Origin: Serendipita indica DSM 11827
Lineage: Eukaryota > Basidiomycota > Agaricomycetes > Sebacinales > Serendipitaceae
Direction: 5' to 3'
Length of the DNA stretch: 64,000 bases
Assembly: GCA_910890315.1 (NCBI GenBank)
Contig: CAJVGD010000013.1
Location: forward strand, 682,001 to 746,000
The notes under the pieces are model-generated. The model was not told where the DNA came from, made no database searches, and saw only the letters and a program-made list of their open reading frames with translations. This document shows, piece after piece, positions 46,090 through 58,223 of this stretch. The position numbers were made by a program, and so were the translations under genes. Every line of letters begins with the position of its first letter. Position 1 is the first letter of the stretch.

Positions 46090-47534
46090 ATGGTCCACGC
46101 AGTCGTCCTCGGTGCCGCTGGTAGCTATAAATCACCTTTATTATTCGTTGTATACTCATAGCAACATCCAGGCGGTATTGGCCAGCCCGTCTCGCTTCTC
46201 CTCAAGACGAACCCACTCATCACAAAGGTTGGTAGACCCTTGATGCGCTAAAACTAGTCTGTTTACAATCTCTATATAGCTCTCTTTGTTTGATATCGTC
46301 AACACACCAGGCGTTGCCGCCGATCTGTCCCACATCTCGACACCCGCAAAGGTCGCCGGGTACCTCCCACCCGACGATGGCCTCAAAAAGGCACTCGAGG
46401 GTGCAGAGATCGTTGTTATTCCGGCTGGTGTACCGAGAAAGCCAGGAGTATGTGTTTCTTACTCAGACTTGTGGCTGCTTGCTGATACTCGACTTGTAGA
46501 TGACCCGGTAAGCCGCCAAGCTGAGCTGTGACTTTGCATAATCTGACCACTTGCCATCTTTGTCAGAGATGATCTTTTCAAGGTATGTGCACGTTTCACA
46601 TGAGACTGAACCGGAACCGTCTCCTAAATCCTCCATACTATCTCCGACAGATCAATGCGGGAATTGTTCGTGACCTCGCTACGGCAATTGCGACAACAGC
46701 TCCCAACGCATTCGTCCTCGTCATCTCGAATCCGGTCAACTCGACTGTGCCCATCGTCGCAGAGGTCTTTAAGAAGCACAACGTCTACAACCCAAAGAGG
46801 TACGAACGCTTGTTCTCATCTCCTTCAAGAGTTGACCTAACATCTGCGTAGAATATTTGGTGTGACCACCCTCGACGTTGTGCGTGCATCGACCTTCCTC
46901 GCTGAAGTCAACGGCGATGTTTCCGCTGCACCAAATGTGACCGTCCCCGTACTTGGAGGTCACTCTGGCGTGACAATCCTCCCCATTCTCTCCCAAGCCA
47001 AACCCTCTCTCTCCGCCAACCTCGCACAAACCGACGTCGAGGCACTCACCAAGCGCATCCAATTCGGTGGTGACGAAGTCGTAAAGGCCAAGGATGGTGC
47101 TGGATCCGCTACGCTCTCCATGGCCTATGCCGGCGCAGAATTTGCTTCCAAGATTCTCAATGCCGTCAAGGGCTCTGGCGAGGAAATCGTCACTCAGACG
47201 TACATTTCCCTCGAGGCAGATCCAGAGGGTGCCAAAAAGGTCACCGAGGAGATTGGCACATCGCTAGAATACTTCTCCGTCTCTGTCAAACTCGGCGTAC
47301 GTCCTTCCTAAGTTACATCATTTTCATTCCTCTCACCTTGCCTTTTTCTAGCCCAATGGTGTCGAGAAGATTTTGCCCATTGGCGACCTCAACGACTTTG
47401 AAAAGGGTCTCCTCAAGGCTGCCATTCCCGAGCTGCAAGATAACATTGCCAAGGTCGGTTTTACCACAAATCAGTTCTGACGCTGTCTAATCTGGTTTCA
47501 GGGATGCAACTTCATCACGGCACCAAAGCTCTAG
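46090..47534 (+). CDS. NAD-dependent malate dehydrogenase
   Basis: Interconverts malate and oxaloacetate with NAD. ATG 46090 gives [10 protein letters not shown], spliced to [19 protein letters not shown]; together they form the NAD-binding Gly-rich loop. Then come [40 protein letters not shown] (substrate-loop Arg spread over tiny exons), [28 protein letters not shown] (catalytic Asp region), [12 protein letters not shown] (catalytic His) and [15 protein letters not shown]. About eight introns, two of them around very short exons near 46502-46580. There is no mitochondrial presequence at this start, and the end APKL is not PTS1, so the cytosolic form is most likely; an unseen upstream exon could add a presequence. 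Stop TAG 47532-47534, convergent with eIF2-gamma (95 nt). Confidence 0.93.
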
Positions 47535-47629
47535 ATGCGTAATGCAGCTGCAGTATACCTAGATGTGTTGAGCTCTCTTTGAAATGACAAATATGTGGTC
47601 ATCAAATGTATTAGATGGGTCGGCATAGA

Positions 47630-49508
47630 CTACACGTTGAGAACGGTTCCACGAGTCACCGTTCCCCATCCTATTTACTGCATAAGCCTCAGGGTGAGAT
47701 GCGGAAAGGGTATACGTACCAACGAGACGCCAATGCTTGTCGATACGTCTTGAAAGAGCGACCTTTTCTCCAATATCTGTGCAAGCCGGCTGCGTCAATT
47801 GGATCTTTGCCAGAGTTTTCGGGCCGTCTTTTGTATCGCTCGTCTTGACCGAAATGACACGTCCACCACACGATGTGGAACCAATGTTGACGAGAAGAAT
47901 CTCGCCTTTTGCGAGTTTTTGGACCTGGATCACTTGATTAGCGAGATGGACATTCATAAGGTCGGCCGCTGACTTTTGTCTGCTTTTTGTCTTCGGTCTT
48001 TACTCCAAGAAGTCGACGGAGAAGGAAGAGGTTGATTTCGAGTTCTATGGCCGGTTAGAGGCGAGAAAGACTAACGGGGGTACGCACCCGTGTATACGTC
48101 GGGCAGCCGACCTGGTGCACCAAGAACGTGTCCGACCAGTCGATCTGCTCTGCAAAGTGTCGGGTCAATGAGCGTGCCGACACCAATCAACCCTCCCGGA
48201 ACAGCAAACTGCAAATGGTTTTGTTCTGCGTGGAGGGAGACGATTCTGCTGATAATAGGCGAGCATCGATGGTTCCCGCTCGAATCTTTCGTCACAATAC
48301 CAGGACGAATCTCGACCTCTTGGCCGACACGGAGAACACCAGTGAGGATGGAGCCACCGGCGACGCCCCCTCGTAAGTCGTCCACTTCGGATCCAGGCTT
48401 GTTGACGTCAAAGGATCGGATAATGATAAGTCGAGGATCGGCAGTAAAGTCGCGTTCAGGAATAGGGATCGTCTTAACAATGTATTCGTTTACGGCGTCG
48501 ATATTGTACTTTAGCTGAGCCGAAATTGGGACGATTGGTGATCGGTCCGCAACGGTGCCTGTAGACATAAGTAGAGAACTTAACACTCCTTGCTGTACTC
48601 ACCCTTGACAAACTGTGTGATACTCTTGTGATGCTCTTCGGCAGCGGCTTGCTTGATCAGGTCAACCTTGTTCTGCAAGATAATAATGTGTTTGAGTCTC
48701 ATGATTTCGACGGCAGCAAGATGCTCTGATGTCTGGGGTTGAGGGCAGGTTTCGTTTCCGGCGACGAGGAGGAGAGCGGCATCCATCACAGCGGCACCGT
48801 TCAACATGGTAGCCATCAAAATGTCGTGTCCTGGACAATCTACAAAGGAGACGTGTCTATATCTAGTCAGTCGTCTGAGCAGCAAAAAGGGAACCATCGA
48901 CTTGCCGAACCAAACTCATTCTGTGGTTGCACCCAGGTCTTTCACAAAGAGGTCGGTCCTCTTTGTTCGAGCTGTATGATTTATAATTTCCTGGGCGAGG
49001 GCATTTAGGGTTGTCGCATTTGTAAATCTAGTCAGAGGTGTGAGGCTAGGATGATGCTTATCGAGCGCTGCATCACCTTGGCATTTGCGTATCCGAGTTT
49101 GATGGTAATGTTCCGGACGAGTTCGTTCTTGAAACGTACAGTGTGTACGCCAGAGATCGCTTTGACGAGCGTGCTCTGCCACCCAAGATTAGCCATCGCG
49201 AGTGCATATAGGCACCAGCATGCCCACCTTTCCGTGTGCGACGTGACCAATAGTACTAAGGAAAAAGAGAAAAGAGGATTAGCAACCGCCATGACTGTAC
49301 ATCAAGATACAAGGCCATAAACACACCCGAGATTGATAGTAGCCTGATACCAACGGTAAGCATTTCATAGTCAAAGTAATATGGAATGACTTGTTACCTG
49401 TTTCGAGATGACCTCGGGCGAGAGAGGCGTCAGCTTTGTTACATCGACCTCAAAGACTTCGTGCTGAGGCTCTGGTGCGCGTTCATGATCAGATTCAGAG
49501 TCGGACAT
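47630..49508 (-). CDS. GCD11: Translation initiation factor eIF2 gamma subunit
   Basis: GTPase subunit of eIF2, which delivers initiator Met-tRNA to the 40S ribosome. ATG 49508 opens an acidic N-terminus ([20 protein letters not shown]). G1 is [15 protein letters not shown], split by an intron. [20 protein letters not shown] (G3 DCPGH) and ILQNKVDLI (G4 NKVD) follow, then domain II with [20 protein letters not shown] and [14 protein letters not shown], and domain III with [10 protein letters not shown] and [10 protein letters not shown]-type sequence. The last intron is best placed so that RLVG continues to [12 protein letters not shown], the family's usual ending, at TAG 47630-47632. The gene has many short introns. 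Divergent from the PP28-like gene with 106 nt between start codons. Confidence 0.95.
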
Positions 49509-49614
49509 TGTTTTCGCGTTGTTATGGGCAGTGATGGAGTCGAGACGACGCGAAATATGTCGGAGTGGCTAAGGCCAAGTTTCCTTGACTCGAGCCACAT
49601 CTGACCGTTTACCA

Positions 49615-50390
49615 ATGCGACAACCAGGAAAATACAAGCAAAAACGTGGAGGGGGTAGAATGTTCTCTCGAGACCTCGTCGTCAACGAGGACGGCATCGC
49701 AGTGTCTGCAGATCAGGCGTGAGTGGCCACATACGGCTCGGCGCCAGACAGATGTTGACCGGATACGCGCAGGAGACGGCCAAGGAAGAAGAAAGTGGAA
49801 GAGAGCAGTGAAGAGGAGGAAGAGGAGGAAGAAGAGGAAGAGGAGAGCGGGGAAGAGGAAAGTGAAGAGGAAGTTGTCGCTGGATCGTCTAGCAGTCCAG
49901 TGGAACTGTCTCGTGCAGAAAGAAAGGCACAGAAGAAGGCAAAGAAACAGCAAGAGACTGTTGATGAAGAGGACAAAGATCTCGTCAATCCCAACCGCCT
50001 TCCAGTAAAGAATCTCAAGATATCCGATGTCGGTGCTCCAAGAGAGCTTTCTCGGCGCGAGAGGTATGTCATCCAGACGTTTATACAACTTCTCTTACGT
50101 CGCGAACAGGGAGGCAAAGGAGGCTGCAGAAGCAAAGGAGAGGTACTGGAAGTAAGCGTTCTTGCACAATAACGAGACACTCTCTGAACCAAATCTATCA
50201 AGGCTCCATCAAGCAGGCAAGACGGACCAAGCAAAGGCTGATATGGCCCGTCTGAGAAAGATTCGAGAGGAGCGAGAGGCGGCGGCAGCTGCACGCAAGG
50301 CAGAGGCCGAGGGTAAGCTATCCTCTTATTCCAACTCTAATCCATCATAATCACATATTTATAGCCGCCAATGAGCCCAAAGAGCGGTAA
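49615..50390 (+). CDS. PP28/PDAP1-type casein kinase substrate phosphoprotein
   Basis: ATG 49615 opens MRQPGKYKQKRGGGRMFSRD. After an intron comes a Lys/Arg cluster and a striking acidic run of Glu and Ser (49796-49875), a typical CK2 target. The conserved PP28 domain follows: NPNRLPVKNLKISDVGAPRE, LSRREREAKEAAEAKERYWK (over an intron), then LHQAGKTDQAKADMARLRKI and REEREAAAAARKAE. The last tiny exon ends in ANEPKER at TAA 50388-50390. Human PDAP1, the homologue, is a heat- and acid-stable RNA-associated phosphoprotein; the fungal role is not established. About 190 residues. Confidence 0.88.
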
Positions 50391-50521
50391 GGGGTTGAGA
50401 CCAAGGCCTTTCCGACTGTGAGTTCGTCGGATTATGTCTATAAATGAGATATAGATCTGGCTTTTTAAATTATTCTTGCCTGTGTGCATGACTTTAGTGG
50501 TGACTGGTTGCTCGGACCAGC

Positions 50522-51939
50522 ATGGCCCAGGTCACAACAGCACGACCACGTCGGAGTCACCGGGTTCCGACTATTAGTGACATTCGGGTCAAGAAATGTT
50601 GGATATGTTTAGAAGTAGAGGTCTACGGAGAATCAGAGGCTTCGGCGGACTGGTGTCATCCATGCAAATGTTCGTTAATGTGCCACGGAAAGGTATAGCC
50701 ATCGATGCCGCTCTTTGTTCGTTTGATACTCATCTTTATCTAGTGTTTACTTGATTGGATCGCATCCCAGGAACAAAACACTACGCGAGCTGGCGGTCCG
50801 ATCAAATGCCCTCAATGCGGCACAGAATACACTGTCGTCAGCTACCAACCCACTCTTTTGAAAGTATTCGACGCTATCCATACGCGGATAGTCCTCCTTG
50901 GTGCTGCATGGGGCATCACCGGACTCGTCGTCACCGCGGCTGGCACCGTCGTCCTCCTAGGCTGCTTCTACGGTTCTGAAGCATTCTCTGCATTCGTCGG
51001 TAAACAGTGCTACGACCTGATGGTCGGCGACGATTCGAGTAAATGGCCTGTCTGGCTCTGGTTTGACTTTGGCGCCATCCCATGGACATTGTACAACGTC
51101 GGATACAACCGTTCCTTTCTCTTCAATTTTTCCAGCATCATATGCGCGTTCCCATTCTCTGTCGCCGCCCCACATGGCGAACCAGAGGGACCATTCATCT
51201 TCCCTCCATCTCCATTCGCCAGCCTTGCCATTCTCCCATTCCTCATTAGCGCAAGAAACGCTATTTACGACCGATTATCTGCATGGGTTACGCTCAAAGC
51301 CGCACGACCCATCCACGACCGGTCGCTCCACAAAGAGATCAAGCCCGGCTCACGAAACGTCTCTTTACACTTTCTCAATTTCCGACGCCGAAGGGTACGG
51401 AATGTAGAAGGACAACAAGCACCCGTCATTCGTGCGGGCCAAGTCGCTGCAGCCGCCGCCCAACAAGGTCGTATGGCAGGTCCAGTGGGGGACAATATCA
51501 ATCGTGTTTTGCGTGGTAGTCGGATAGGGTCAGCGTTTATCAAGCCATTGCTAACGCCATGGATCGCAAAGTACATGGGCTCGATACTGCTCAGTCTATC
51601 CGATCGTTTCCCATTTCTCAAGCCGATGCTAGGCCTACGAAGTCGCTCGATGCCAATCATTCTGTACAAAGGTCTACGAACGGTCGGGTTGCAGCAAACC
51701 TGGCGATGGAATGACTTGGACCCTGTCTGGTAAGTCGATATGTCTTGTCTCTACTTGTAACTCAAATGGATTTCAGGTGGAGGAATACGCTCGGATTGTC
51801 GGTATTTAGCGTTTGCTACGACGGTCTCCAGCTGTGGTACACCTATCTCATTGAACGCGAACGACTGAGCAGACGCATCGTTTCTCGCTCCTTTGAAGGT
51901 ATCGATATCAACGAGCTGGACCTCATCTCTGATTCCTAA
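50522..51939 (+). CDS. RING-CH (MARCH-type) membrane E3 ubiquitin ligase
   Basis: ATG 50522 opens a basic N-terminus. A RINGv finger follows: CWICLEVEV, then WCHPCKCSLMCHGK, and after an intron CLLDWIAS and IKCPQCGTEYTV, fitting C4HC3 spacing with His in the fourth position. At least four hydrophobic segments follow, such as VLLGAAWGITGLVVTAAGTV and FPSPFASLAILPFLISARN-type helices, and the C-terminus is soluble. The layout resembles MARCH5 (mitochondrial outer membrane) and related fungal proteins, though location cannot be read from sequence. Presumably ubiquitinates membrane proteins. Stop TAA 51937-51939; convergent with carbonic anhydrase. Confidence 0.85.
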
Positions 51940-52055
51940 TCTACGTCGCGCATCATGTTACCCATAATGTATTCTGCTATAGACGCATCCTGCTCTATAA
52001 CCTAGTTACTTCTATTGACACCACTTCTTTGTTGATAGTCTCATACTGTCATACA

Positions 52056-52917
52056 CTATGCTTCCGACTCGGTGGGCTTTGGTGGCTCGACGTCGATACC
52101 CAAGTCTTCAAGTTTGCCGGTCTCGAGATGGTAGACCCATCCATGGATAGAGAGGGGAATACCCTTTGCCCACGTATCCTTTACCACGTTTGTGGATGCA
52201 ATGTTCTTCACCTGTTGGGTGACAGAGGCGACAGTCTGGGGCAATGTTAAGACAGAAGACAGTGTAAAATGGGATACATACGAGCTTTGGTAATCCCTGC
52301 TCTTCTCCGAGCGCTGGGATTCCCTCCGAAGCGGCGAGGTCGACGAGGGGTGTGAGCCATCGACCCAGAGGTGATTCGCCGAGGGCTGGGCCTGGATGAT
52401 TGCATGCAAGGCCATAAGCACCCCTTACACCGCCGCATTGGGTGTGTCCGACGACGACGACTAGAGCGCGGGGGGTTCAGCCCATCAGAAGGTCTTTTGG
52501 GGAACGCTTACACACCATGCTGAACACCCAAGTTTTGGACGGCAAAAGTCAAGACGGAGAGAGCACTATCGTCGTGGAGATGAAATTGACTTTTTTAGAG
52601 TGTCAGCTTCGAAATAAAAAAGGGCAGGAGAAATCGGCCCGTTCTAGATCGACCGTCTAGACTGCTGGTCGTGGGGGCGGGGCCAATTCGACAGACTCAA
52701 CTCACTTTGCGATATTCCGATGGACAAATACTTCTCCTGGCTTGACCGCAAGCACGACGCTCTCTGGGACGCGTGAATCTGCGCAACCAAACCAGAGAAC
52801 CTTTGGTGTCTGACGCTTTGCGCTCTCCTGGAAGAAATCTGGCTCGACGCTGGAAACCTTTTCGGCCCACTGGCGGTTTGTGTGGAAGAATCTGGCGAGC
52901 TCTGCGTGTGCGGGCAT
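52056..52917 (-). CDS. NCE103: Beta-type carbonic anhydrase
   Basis: Converts CO2 and water to bicarbonate for biosynthesis and CO2 sensing. ATG 52917 opens MPAHAELARFFHTNRQWAEK. The zinc site is complete: first Cys and Asp in WFGCADSRVPE, His and second Cys in VVVVGHTQCGGVRGAYG. FVHRNIAK and the DDSAL segment (ALSVLTFAVQNLGV) are also typical. The C-terminal part (GWVYHLETGKLEDLGIDVEP) is the conserved beta-CA ending. About 225 residues over four exons. The open frame extends upstream to about 53001 without an ATG, so a mitochondrial leader would need another exon. Divergent from the HAL2 gene, about 220 nt between starts. Confidence 0.93.
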
Positions 52918-53139
52918 GGTACGTTGTTCAGACGTAGAGGTGACGCGGGCAAACAGAGATGATGGCTGGCTGTCGTGGTTGGATCCAAGATTACACGGCA
53001 CTCTCGCCTCTTTGAATGGCGTTTGAGCGGTAGTCGGAGACGGGACTGGGCGTCGGTAGACTGTTGGAGGCCCTTAACTTCTTCTCCCCACAAAATCCAC
53101 GGCAAGACTCACAAGAAATACCAAGAAATCGTCGATAAA
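52918..53139. promoter_or_regulatory. Compact divergent promoter of carbonic anhydrase and HAL2 genes
   Basis: Only 222 nt lie between the two ATGs, so the promoters must overlap or be shared. No canonical TATA box is visible. Confidence 0.4.
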
Positions 53140-54509
53140 ATGTCGCTGGCATTCGCACTCGAGAAACGCGTCGCAATCTCGGCTGTCGTCCGTGCTTGCT
53201 CGCTGACGTCTGCCGTCTTCCAGCGATTGGTCAAAAACGAGACACTGACAAAAGGTGACAAGTCTCCTGTGACCGGTATGTAACTTGTAGTATTCGCTTT
53301 TGGCTGCTCTTGTGGCTCACGCGCAAGCTTGGCCTCAATCCGTGGATCCGGTTCAAATCAAACAGTGGCAGACTTTTCCGCCCAAGCCGTCGTAAACTCG
53401 ATCCTTGCAAACGCATTCCCTGCGGATCCCATCGTCGGTGCGGATCTTTGATTGTCCAGTCTCTGCGACGGTCTCTGACTCCACTTAACCCCCCCTAGGC
53501 GAAGAAGACTCGGCCGATCTGCGAGTTTCTACAGCTGAACAATTGCGAACGCACTTGACAAGTCTTGCAAATGATGCCCTTCATCTCCCGATTCGAACCG
53601 GAGAAGACGCCGCCTGGGGTATCGGTCCCGACGCCCCTGTTCGCTCAACAGACGAGCTCCTGTCCATCATTGACAGAGGAAACCATGTAGGAGGACCCAG
53701 TGGACGTATGTCATTGCATTTACTCTGTCTCCTTCTCTCTAATGATCACTCAGGCATGTGGGCTTTGGATCCAATCGATGGTACCAAGGGATTCCTGAGA
53801 GGCGGTCAATACGCCGTATGCTTGGCCCTCATCGTTGACTCGGTCGTCCAAGTTGGCGTCATGGGCTGCCCAAATCTCCCCATCTCGAGTGCAAACCCCG
53901 ATGGTGAAAGAGGATGCATATTTGTTGCTGTACGCGGCCAAGGTGCAGAACAGGTACTTTTTACTCTCAATCAGAATCACACCAGATTTTCTCATCATCT
54001 ACCTAATAGCGATCGTTAAGTGACCTGTCGATTCGCACACCACTCATCCATGCACCCGTACTGCCCCCACTCTCGTCAATTGCATTGCTCGAATCACTAG
54101 AAGCCGCCCACTCGTCCCACTCCTTCTCGGACAGACTCTCAAAACACCTTGGCCTCACAGCCTCACCACTACGAATGGACAGTCAAGCAAAATATGCTTG
54201 TCTCGCTCGCGGCGAGGGTGGCATTTATTTCCGTATGCCCGTCAAAGGCAGCGGATACAGGGAGAAAATCTGGGTACGATTGATTCTCTTCTCACTTTCT
54301 CATGAGCTGACCACGAACAGGATCACGCGTCTGGCACAGTCCTCGTCGAAGAAGCCGGCGCCATCGTCTCCGACTCGCGTGGAGAACCGCTCAACTTTGG
54401 CTTGGGAATAACACTAGGAGAAAACAATGGCATTGTTGCCTGTTTCAAAGGAATTCACCAGCGAGTCCTCGATGCGGTCACAAAGGCACAGGCAGAAGAG
54501 CAAGACTAA
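53140..54509 (+). CDS. HAL2: 3'(2'),5'-bisphosphate nucleotidase (HAL2/Met22)
   Basis: Removes the 3'-phosphate from PAP, the by-product of sulfate assimilation, and is a known target of Na+ and Li+ toxicity. ATG 53140 opens MSLAFALEKRVAISAVVRAC. Metal-site motifs are intact: DKSPVT then VADFSAQA, GEEDSADL (E-E), WALDPIDGTKGFLRGGQYAV (DPxDGT) and, near the end, DHASGTVLVEEAGAIVSDSR (second Asp site). About seven short introns. Length about 360 residues, as in the yeast enzyme. Stop TAA 54507-54509; the next gene ends only 41 nt away on the other strand. Confidence 0.94.
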
Positions 54510-54550
54510 TGTACTCTCTAATGTCGTATACTAAAAAGAGGCATGAGCCC

Positions 54551-57079
54551 TCAAAGTGCTCCATACTGAACGGCCCCATCCACTACAGTCGCCAAAACGT
54601 TGGTCTGGAGAATGTCCTGCGCGTCCACTGTCATGATATCTCTGTCCAAGACGACAAAGTCTGCTTTCTTGCCCGGCACTAGCTCACCCACTTCGTTTTC
54701 AGAAAACGAAGCATAAGCTGCATCCGTAGTCATGCCTAATAACAGATGAACCTAGACTCCAGAGGTCCAAGAATCTCACCTCTTAGTGCTTGCATTCTAG
54801 TAAGTTTCTCATCCGGGTACCATCCGTCGGGTCCGTGAGGAGAACCTCCCGTCGCATTGACTCGAGCAATGGCGGCATGGAAGGTGACAAGCGGGTTTGG
54901 ACTCTCCACCGGCATGTCTGACCCTAGGGCTATCCTCGCACCTGTCCTAAGGGATATGTGAGAAGTGGTCTCCATCAGACGATCGACCAACTTGAGAAGG
55001 GTTTGATACGCGTAGGCGGATTTGACTCTTTCACCCTAAAATTTCATGAGATGGCGTCTTCGTCTGGAGCAATCACGAACCAGACGTGCGTCTGCGTAGA
55101 CCTATACCGTTTCAGCACAGCGTATGTCTCTTTCTCGGTTGACATACCATGTCGCTCGTTGCTTGCTTTGGTTGCACGCTCGCAATGACTGCCTCCTGTC
55201 AACCATACTCTAGACGTATATGAAGACTCACTGCCCAACTTTGCCATACGCAGGATATCATTTGGGCGTAGTATTTGTGCGTGTTCGATGCGCAGGCGAA
55301 CCTTGTGCGCATTATGCCCTCGCAAGGCACTTTCCATAATATCCAACACTTCGCCATTTGCGCGATCGCCTATACAATGAACGTTGACTTGCCAACCTTC
55401 TTCGAGGTATCGCGGTATAAAGTCCTTGAGGTCTTGCTCAGAGACGACGAAAAAGCCAGAGGTCGACGGATTGTCCGTGTACGGTTCATACATTGCCGCA
55501 CCCCACGAGCCTATGGCACCTGCATAGGAATGAGTAGAAGAATCAAGCATAGTTTTATCCTACCATCTGCAACCATCTTGATGCTACGGAGATGTAGACG
55601 CTGGTGTGGGCCATAATGATCAAAGCGCTCTGTGCCGTTCCAGTATCCAACATCCATGTAGCCCATGAGATGCATCCTAATCTATTTGTAACCTCAGCAT
55701 AATTCAGTGAATGGCAGTGCTCATACTGGAAGTTCTCCTTGGTCCGCCAGCCTGCATCACGGTCAATGATAGTACTGAATGATTACAGAAACACTCACAT
55801 TCGATAAAACTTGACCGCAATATCGCGAGTCATTGCGTCGTGTACAGCGGTAACTCCATACTTCAGCACATCCTTGAACCCCTTTTGGACAAACTCTCTC
55901 ATCTGAGCTTGTGACCATTGTGGCCTAGGTACGAGAAGCTGTGCATTATCGAGGAATACACCAGTGGGTTTCCCAGTCGCTCCGTTGCGAATGATTTCGC
56001 CGCCTTCGGCCTTGTCAGGTAACTTGCCGCACAACTCGAGTGCACGACCATTGATCCACATCGCATGGAGATCAATACGGAACAGAATGATAGGCTTCCC
56101 TCGTAGAACGGGATCGGCGTCCAATATCTCCTGTCCCAGCAGGTCAGTCGATACAAGGACGAGTCGCTGAGGAACATACGTGGGTCGGGAATCCCCCAGG
56201 CCAGTTTTCCCAAAGATTTTGATCCCATCCTACTCCCTCAATCCACTCTTCGTCGTGTACCAGAGGTCGTGCGAGGATATAGTCGCGCACGCGCTGCACG
56301 ACCTCATCTACGCTCTTGGTTCCCTCTAGGTTCAGAGACCTGCTCCAGCCGTATTCCATCAGATGTACATGACTATCCACCAAGCCAGGTACAACCGTCG
56401 AACCTGAAGGCAGGAACCTCGGTCGTAGTTGCGGATGCGTCGTCTTGATTTCATCTACAAAAGAAATTTTGTGAGAAACTCTAAGAGCAGTAATGTACGC
56501 CGTACCTATACTTCCAGTCGCTGCAATGGTCCCATGCTTATCGACGACGAGACACTGTGTCCGTTCAGCCCACTCTGGATCATTCCCCCGCTCTTCTAGG
56601 GTGTATATCCCGCCCTTTGTTCGTGTACATATGGCATAGTCGCGGCTCAAGTGACCGGTACGTGATGGTGCGCCTGTCCTATACACTTGAAGATGATCTT
56701 CTGCTCCTAACACTCGGACAAGGACCTCATCAAGTTCGTATCGCTTCACCAGAAAGACGAGGAACGCAGCTGCAAGCGCAACCAGGAATGTTCCAAGACG
56801 AGTGATGAAACTGCTGTTGGTGGCCCGACTACGTCGATAAGTACGTCGAAAAGGGAGATAATTCTGCGTTTCTAGTGGCTTGCTCTTCTCTGGAGCCAAT
56901 TTCAGGCCACCATCGTCGTGTAGTGGCTCCTGCCGCGTCGAAGAGAGGTCGTTGTCGTGTTCAAGAGACATACACTGCAGCCCGCCTAGAGATGGAGCGA
57001 ATCGTGAAAAGACCAGGCGGTGGCCAGGAACAAGCCACTTCAAAGGACGAAATAATGCAGAGCGGCAACAACATGACAT
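54551..57079 (-). CDS. Membrane-anchored amidohydrolase (amidohydrolase_3, YtcJ-like)
   Basis: Metal-dependent hydrolase family related to bacterial YtcJ. Two in-frame starts exist, ATG 57079 and ATG 56971 (MSLEHDNDLSST). One membrane helix (LGTFLVALAAAFLVFLV) lies near 56750-56800, so the catalytic part is probably lumenal or extracellular. Then come VVDKHGTIAATGSIGT, the metal-binding HxH in VVPGLVDSHVHLMEYGWS, EEWIEGVGWDQNLWE, ILFRIDLHAMWINGRALELC and YGVTAVHDAM. Further exons carry VNVHCIGDRANGEVLD and LRIEHAQIL (metal-site His residues) and GARIALGSDMPVESPNPL (catalytic Asp). It ends with DILQTNVLATVVDGAVQYGA, the family's usual last strand. About ten introns. Substrate unknown; an amide or lactam is likely. 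Confidence 0.85.
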
Positions 57080-57303
57080 GCAAAGATCGCTACGCGGCTA
57101 AATACACATCGATGTCCCACTTGTCCTATCTTTTTTTGGGGGGCGGGAAAGGGGGTAGACTGATCATGGGAAGAACAAGATCCCGAAAACCATGTGGAGG
57201 AAGGAGCGAGCAGGTGATAGATTATACTAGAGAGGATCGTATCTATGAAATATAATCAGGTTGTGTAGAAGAAAGTATGCTTGTCACGTACAATGTATCC
57301 AGC

Positions 57304-58004
57304 CTACTTGTTACCAGCGGCCTCCTTGAAGGACATGGCCTGCTCTTCACCCATGGCGGAGACGATTGTCACGAGAAGATCCTTTCCGTCGTCGAAAGCG
57401 GCCTGGATATCCTTGCCCAAATCACCCTCAGGTACCTTGACGTCGTCCTTGGCCTGTCCATCCGAAGTCATGAGATTGAGGAAGCCATCGTCGATGTTCA
57501 CGAAGCTGCAATTCAACACGGTTGACATTGGGGACATCCATGTTGTGGGTAGAGGGGGAGATATCTTCGAGCTTCTTGCCGGTGAAGATCTGGTAAAGGG
57601 ATCAGTGAGACACCACGCAAAACACGAAAATGGAAAAGGGGCTTACATCGATGGCCACGAGATGGACTTTTGCGTGACCGTGCTTGCCAGTCTTCGAGGT
57701 GGACATGTCCACGATCTTGCACGGGCGGCCCTTGATCACGACGTGACTAGCGTCCAAATCATCGTATAGACATTTTATATATTGTAGGTAAGTTTTTGGC
57801 AGATGCGCAAGCAGGAGAATCAAGCGCCACAGGTGAGCGATGGACCGAAAAAAAGAGGCATCAGCGGCTCGATCCGGGTTTTTTAAGTGTGAAAATGACG
57901 AACCCGTTCTTCCTAAGTGCAGAGCACTGCATAGGATAGGTCAAGCTGGCGCCAGAGGCTGCCTGCTCGAAGTGATGTTCGTGGTTTTCCTCGTTGTCAG
58001 ACAT
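57304..58004 (-). CDS. Translation factor eIF5A
   Basis: Hypusine-containing factor that relieves ribosome stalling at Pro-rich and other difficult sequences. ATG 58004 opens [20 protein letters not shown], then [16 protein letters not shown]. After an intron [20 protein letters not shown] carries the hypusination loop; the modified Lys is the one before [23 protein letters not shown] and the OB-fold half ([20 protein letters not shown]) follow, with the end [10 protein letters not shown] at TAG 57304. About 160 residues over four exons, normal for the family. Confidence 0.95.
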
Positions 58005-58223
58005 GATCGCGGGCTAATCGTCTACTGGAGGTTTGATGGAAGATCTGAGACGATCTAGCAGAGTATATTGTCAGTGCTGCTCGTCCAAACAAGGCTTGAA
58101 ATCAGTAAGCTCACCGATGGAGGAAAGAGGGAAGCGAGCGCTAGAGTAAACCACACGTGAACCATTGCTCGAATAGCAAAAAGAAAATGGATTCAAGTAT
58201 CATAAAATTATCGTAACAATTGC

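Noticed and set aside
45939-46124. Open frame upstream of malate dehydrogenase as a possible mitochondrial presequence
   Set aside because: It is in a different frame from ATG 46090 and no intron joins it in phase.
49785-49880. Purine-rich GAA/GAG run as a possible microsatellite
   Set aside because: It is coding: it gives the acidic CK2-type region of the PP28/PDAP1-like protein, and the codons are mixed rather than a perfect repeat.
49713-50294. Long Ser-rich minus-strand open frame
   Set aside because: It is the shadow of the acidic Glu-rich exon of the PP28/PDAP1-type gene on the plus strand.
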